From JAAYYY01 sp964602995 (GTDB taxonomy: Bacteria > Chloroflexota > Anaerolineae > Promineifilales > Promineifilaceae), in the NCBI GenBank assembly GCA_964602995.1, contig CAZRTM010000092.1:1-17596 (forward strand): DNA of 17,596 nucleotides, read 5' to 3'. Below, one piece after another: positions 14,655 to 17,596 of this stretch. The notes below the pieces were generated by a model. The model saw only the letters and a program-made list of their open reading frames with translations, was not told where the DNA came from and did no database searches. The translations under genes and the position numbers were made by a program. Within the stretch, counting starts at the first letter, position 1; every line of letters begins with the position of its first letter.

Positions 14655-15828
14655 ATGATGAGCCATTAATTACTGCCTCCAGTGCAGAACGATAATGTTT
14701 CGAAACCACTTCCCAGTCCAACTCATTCTTCGCCCGTTGCCGGCTGGCTTGCCCGAATTGCTGTCTCTTGGATTTATCTTCAATGAGATGAAGCACAGCA
14801 TCTGCAAATTCATCCCAGGCTTCAGGTTGCACCAGCAACCCAGTCATTCCATCGATCACAGCGTCAGGAATCCCTCCTACAGACGTAGAAATGACAGGCT
14901 TACCGGCAGCTGCGGCTTCAATAAGTACTATTCCAAACCCTTCCATGTCTCCTTCAACTGGAATTGCTGGAAGAAGAAAAATATCGCATGCATGAAATAG
15001 CTCGACTAAATCGTTTCGCGATAGTCTTCCTAGTAGACTTACATACGCTGCCAATCCTAGTCGATCAATTATCTCAACTATCCTTGCTTCTACGTTGTCT
15101 TTGTGCGCAAGAGATTGTTGAGGATTGTCTCCGACAACTAAGAACATTACATCTTGGCAGCTTGTCACGATCCTTGGCAAGGCATGCTCAATGAACTCTG
15201 CCACACCTTTTCGTCTAGCCAGACGACCTACCGATAACAATATAACGCGTCCGTTTGCAGAATACTTTGCGCGTATTCTTTTGACGTCGGGTTCAGCACA
15301 AAATTCAGAAAAGCGAACTCCCGGATTTACGATTGTTATCTTACTAGGCGCTGCTCCTCTTTCGATTGCTGCTACCTTCGCTTGATGACTAATTGCTATA
15401 ACTTTGTCAAAATGAGGCAAAAAAGCACGTACCATTAGCTGGTATATATGGTGCGGATGGATCAGATCCAGACCGTAGACATTTACAACTGTCTTCGTAT
15501 TCGTCAGCCTGCCAATAAAATAAACGATTGGAGCAGTTAGAGAACTTCCTGCAACAACAAGATCGAAGTGGTCACTTCTAAGCAAGCGGAAACAGTATAG
15601 AAAAGCGTCGATAAAGTATCCAACTAGACCAGGCCATCGAGAGCGCGTTACCGAATAATCGAGTCCCGACTCTACTTCTGAATCACATTTCGGGGCAAAC
15701 ACATGGACTTCCGCATTCGTCTTAAGATGACTTGCCAGCTCGCTAAGCATTGTTTCCATGCCACCTATCTTTGGTGGAAAGTTCCATGTTATAAGTAAGA
15801 TACGCAACGAGTTCTTCATGCAATCCAT
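14653..15828 (-). CDS. GT4-family glycosyltransferase (GT-B fold)
   Basis: The 391-residue product has the two-domain GT-B layout. The N-terminal acceptor domain starts ITWNFPPKIGGMETML, the usual GT4 opening with its Gly-Gly loop. The donor domain has LSVGRLARRKGV, and the E-x7-E motif reads EGFGIVLIE, followed by AAAAGKPVISTSVGGIPD. These retaining enzymes use nucleotide sugars at the cytoplasmic membrane face, often mannosyl or glucosyl donors; the specificity cannot be read. The start may be the ATG at 15828 or the one at 15819 (MKNSLRIL); neither has a good Shine-Dalgarno site. It follows the GT2 gene after 98 bases and precedes the methyltransferase by nine bases, all on the minus strand. 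AT-rich codon use matches its cluster neighbours. Confidence 0.92.
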   Translation of the reverse strand: MDCMKNSLRILLITWNFPPKIGGMETMLSELASHLKTNAEVHVFAPKCDSEVESGLDYSVTRSRWPGLVGYFIDAFLYCFRLLRSDHFDLVVAGSSLTAPIVYFIGRLTNTKTVVNVYGLDLIHPHHIYQLMVRAFLPHFDKVIAISHQAKVAAIERGAAPSKITIVNPGVRFSEFCAEPDVKRIRAKYSANGRVILLSVGRLARRKGVAEFIEHALPRIVTSCQDVMFLVVGDNPQQSLAHKDNVEARIVEIIDRLGLAAYVSLLGRLSRNDLVELFHACDIFLLPAIPVEGDMEGFGIVLIEAAAAGKPVISTSVGGIPDAVIDGMTGLLVQPEAWDEFADAVLHLIEDKSKRQQFGQASRQRAKNELDWEVVSKHYRSALEAVINGSS

Positions 15829-15886
15829 TTTGGGAGTAATTAGGCAAGCTGGTTAGATGGAACCAATCAGAGCTTGAAAATGTCAC

Positions 15887-15905
15887 AAAACTAGGACAAT
15901 CCTAG
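15887..15905 (-). terminator. Weak intrinsic terminator candidate after the GT2 gene
   Basis: On the minus strand a perfect 6-bp stem with a 3-base loop (CTAGGATTGTCCTAG, 15905-15891) is followed by TTTT. It lies 22 bases after the GT2 stop. The stem is short, so at most attenuation between the GT2 and GT4 genes is expected. Confidence 0.35.
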
Positions 15906-15926
15906 GCGCTATTCTGTTTGCTTAAC

Positions 15927-16889
15927 CTATACTTTGAGGTTCTCAGTGACTTCCACAGAGCTTACTTGAGTGGTATTGAGAGATAAATCTGAATACTGTG
16001 TCTGTAACTGTGTTCTAAGTTCCGTCCGATCGAAACGCAATTGTGCCACTTGTTCCGAAACCAACCCAACCAGGAAAACCAACACGGCAACCGTCATCAG
16101 CATAGCAGACGTAGGTCCGTAACGCTGGCCAAGCGCGACTACTTTAAACAAACCGTAGCCGATTCCTGTTAAGAACATAAAGATGCTGGCTGGAATGAAC
16201 ACTTTTAGTGGTGAAAAGAACGTAGCAATCTTGAGGATAATCAAGAAGAAACGTGAACCATCTCGGAAGAGCTTGATCTTACTCTTTCCTACTCGCTGTG
16301 CAGCCCGGATCGGAACATAGGCCAGACTGTAGCCCGCTCGCACGGTTGCCAGCGTAATTGTTGTAGGGTAAGAGAACGTATTGGGCAGGAGGTAGACGAA
16401 GCTGCGCGCCAATTCAGCTCGAACTGCACGGAAACCTGATGTCAAATCCTCAATCTTACGGCCACAAACATAGGTCGCTAGCCAGTTGTAAATCTGATTA
16501 GCGAGATCACGATGAATCTGACTTTCAGAATCGCGTGTACGAGCACCAACGACCAGGTCGTAACGTCCAACTTTATCTAGCAGGCGCGGTATATCCTCTG
16601 GTGCGTGCTGACCGTCACCGTCCAGCAATACGATCACATCGCCAGCAGCATTGCGAATACCCGTTTTTACGGCAGCACCGTTGCCAATGTTATAAGGATG
16701 CTGGATTACCTCGGCGCCAGCTTCCTGGGCGACTACCGCAGTCCCGTCGGAAGAGCCATCATCAATGACCAGGAGCTCCATGGTATAGGGCAACTGGTCG
16801 AAGACATCGAAGATACGCTCAATGACATCACCAATCACTTGGGCCTCGTTAAACGCGGGGATAACAACCGAAACATCAATTTTATTCAT
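15927..16889 (-). CDS. GT2-family polyprenyl-phosphate sugar transferase (DPM1/GtrB-like)
   Basis: The 320-residue product starts VSVVIPAFNEAQVIGDVI and has the GT-A donor motifs DDGSSDGT (43-50) and LLDGDGQH (metal-binding DxD at 90-92), then DLTSGFRAVRA. This is the pattern of dolichol/undecaprenyl-phosphate mannosyl or glucosyl transferases. Two C-terminal membrane helices (about 225-247 and 260-282) anchor it, followed by a heptad-like stretch (SEQVAQLRFDRTELRTQLQT) that may form a short coiled coil. It would make the polyprenyl-phosphate sugar used by GT-C enzymes such as the GT39-like proteins in this window. The ATG at 16889 is clear. It is first in the four-gene minus-strand cluster. 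A TATAAT sits at 16954-16949 upstream but its -35 is poor. Confidence 0.92.
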   Translation of the reverse strand: MNKIDVSVVIPAFNEAQVIGDVIERIFDVFDQLPYTMELLVIDDGSSDGTAVVAQEAGAEVIQHPYNIGNGAAVKTGIRNAAGDVIVLLDGDGQHAPEDIPRLLDKVGRYDLVVGARTRDSESQIHRDLANQIYNWLATYVCGRKIEDLTSGFRAVRAELARSFVYLLPNTFSYPTTITLATVRAGYSLAYVPIRAAQRVGKSKIKLFRDGSRFFLIILKIATFFSPLKVFIPASIFMFLTGIGYGLFKVVALGQRYGPTSAMLMTVAVLVFLVGLVSEQVAQLRFDRTELRTQLQTQYSDLSLNTTQVSSVEVTENLKV

Positions 16890-17211
16890 GAGCGTTCGCT
16901 CTCTGTGGATTTTTCCCTTATACAGGCAACAGGTTCATCATACTCGTGATTATAACGAAACCTAAGATCGGCCATATGGGAAAAATCATCTACTCTCCTG
17001 CCAGATTCCCTTGCACCTTTGGTTTGACTCTTTTGTAATGTTTACTGTCGCGTTCTTGTGACGTTTTATCTTTTTGCCTCAAGATCGGCTAGAGGTTGGA
17101 CTCGGTGAGCGAGCTGTCACTAGAACTATCCCCCTATTCCACAATTGAATTGTGTCGCCTATAGTAAGGCCAACCAAACGCAAATCGAGGCAGCCCCTAA
17201 GTACGAGACCA
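16890..17211. other. Divergent intergenic region between GT2 and the GT39-like fragment
   Basis: No gene is supportable in these 322 bases. On the minus strand a TATAAT (16954-16949) could be the -10 of the GT2 gene, but no good -35 lies 17 bases away. On the plus strand TATAGT (17160-17165) follows the palindrome at 17140-17154. The region is AT-rich compared with its surroundings and plausibly holds both promoters. Confidence 0.4.
17140..17154. promoter_or_regulatory. Perfect 7-1-7 palindrome, operator-like
   Basis: CACAATTGAATTGTG is a perfect inverted repeat around one base, 57 bases before the ATG at 17212. It looks like a site for a dimeric regulator. It does not match the Zur boxes at 7473-7502, so a different protein would bind. 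Confidence 0.4.
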
Positions 17212-17562
17212 ATGAAATTCTTTGAGCGTTCGTTAAACAATACTCTATGGCAGGTACTTCTTCTACTAATCATCCTCCTCATTCTAGGCTGGTTCTCAAT
17301 ATCGACGCTTGTATTCTGGAGTCCCGACACCGGTTTACGTTATTTGCAGGTTCGTGAGCTAATCGATAAGCAGTGGCAGAGCACCTGGGTCGATTACCCA
17401 GCTCACGTTCTAGATCCGGAGTTAAAATATGTTCCCTACTATTACGCCTTTATTGTGGTCGGCGCTCAGATCTTTCTCGAAATTAGCAGTTTCTTTCCAC
17501 TCCTCGCTTCACTCCTATTCCCAGTTGTCGGACGGCTCGGCTTAGTAATTCAGCACGTATAG
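17212..17562 (+). pseudogene. GT39-like membrane protein, N-terminal fragment ending at an early stop
   Basis: The frame gives 116 residues from the ATG at 17212 (MKFFERSLNN). It has one strong helix (about 13-36, WQVLLLLIILLILGWFSIS), then an outer-loop stretch with SPDTGLRYLQVRELID, DPELKYVPYYYAF and ISSFFPLLASLLFP. This resembles the beginning of Chloroflexota-type GT39 proteins with a D-x-G-x-R-Y-x-Q loop. Such proteins are usually over 400 residues, but here a TAG stops the frame at 17560-17562, and no other frame after it continues convincingly to the window edge. I read it as truncated or frameshifted. A GTG at 17152 would lengthen it by 20 residues but overlaps the palindrome and gives an unlikely basic head. 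An assembly error is another explanation. Confidence 0.6.
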
Positions 17563-17596
17563 GGAGGAATGGAGTCCTGTATTGAAATCTAACGCC

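Noticed and set aside
16890..16901. GAGC-GTTC-GCTC hairpin directly before the GT2 start codon
   Set aside because: A 4-bp stem is too weak to call a translational switch.

Overview
The window is 17.6 kb of a bacterial draft assembly; a run of ten Ns at 14561-14570 marks a contig join. The left 12 kb is GC-rich with GC-ending codons, while the right 5 kb is visibly lower in GC. The style of the proteins (large GT39-like membrane proteins in clusters, a TolB-like propeller with an Ig-like domain, a SanA-like DUF218 protein) suggests a member of the Chloroflexota, perhaps Anaerolineae or Caldilineae. That is an inference from remembered families, not from a search. I see no rRNA, tRNA, CRISPR array, integrase or transposase gene.

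Region 1 (1-750, + strand) is the 3' part of a crotonase-fold gene whose start lies outside the window. Its active-site motifs depart from those of classical enoyl-CoA hydratases. Region 2 (761-7458, - strand) is a tightly packed seven-gene unit. In transcription order it encodes a zinc-binding lipoprotein (znuA), an ABC ATPase (znuC), a permease (znuB), a Fur-family regulator best read as Zur, a membrane-anchored Ig/TolB-like propeller protein, an SRPBCC protein, and a CrtI/CrtISO-like FAD oxidoreductase. In front of znuA lies a strong sigma-70-type promoter (TTGACA, 16 bp, TACAAT). It abuts two adjacent 15-bp operators of the Fur-family 7-1-7 type. The obvious model is zinc-responsive autoregulation of the whole unit by Zur.

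Region 3 (about 7507-7997) has no gene. It holds a 154-bp hairpin-forming repeat with 32-bp terminal inverted repeats and a second inner inverted repeat (MITE-like), then a short related palindrome and direct repeat. A good forward promoter overlaps the latter and serves the SanA/YdcF-like gene at 7998-8663.

Region 4 (8711-12223, - strand) holds two multi-spanning membrane proteins: a GT39/PMT-like glycosyltransferase and a 658-residue probable GT-C protein. They are translationally close and have strong Shine-Dalgarno sites that support GTG and TTG starts. Region 5 (12224-12835) is a 612-bp gap containing a 45-codon relic that looks like the beginning of another GT39-like gene.

Region 6 (12836-16889, - strand) is a lower-GC glycan-assembly cluster. 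In transcription order it encodes a GT2 polyprenyl-phosphate sugar transferase, a GT4 glycosyltransferase, a SAM-dependent methyltransferase interrupted by the N run, and an AglD/MprF-like flippase-domain membrane protein. At the right edge a forward frame (17212-17562) encodes only the beginning of another GT39-like protein and then stops, so it is probably broken. Together regions 4 to 6 look like a cell-surface glycan or glycolipid locus with gene turnover.
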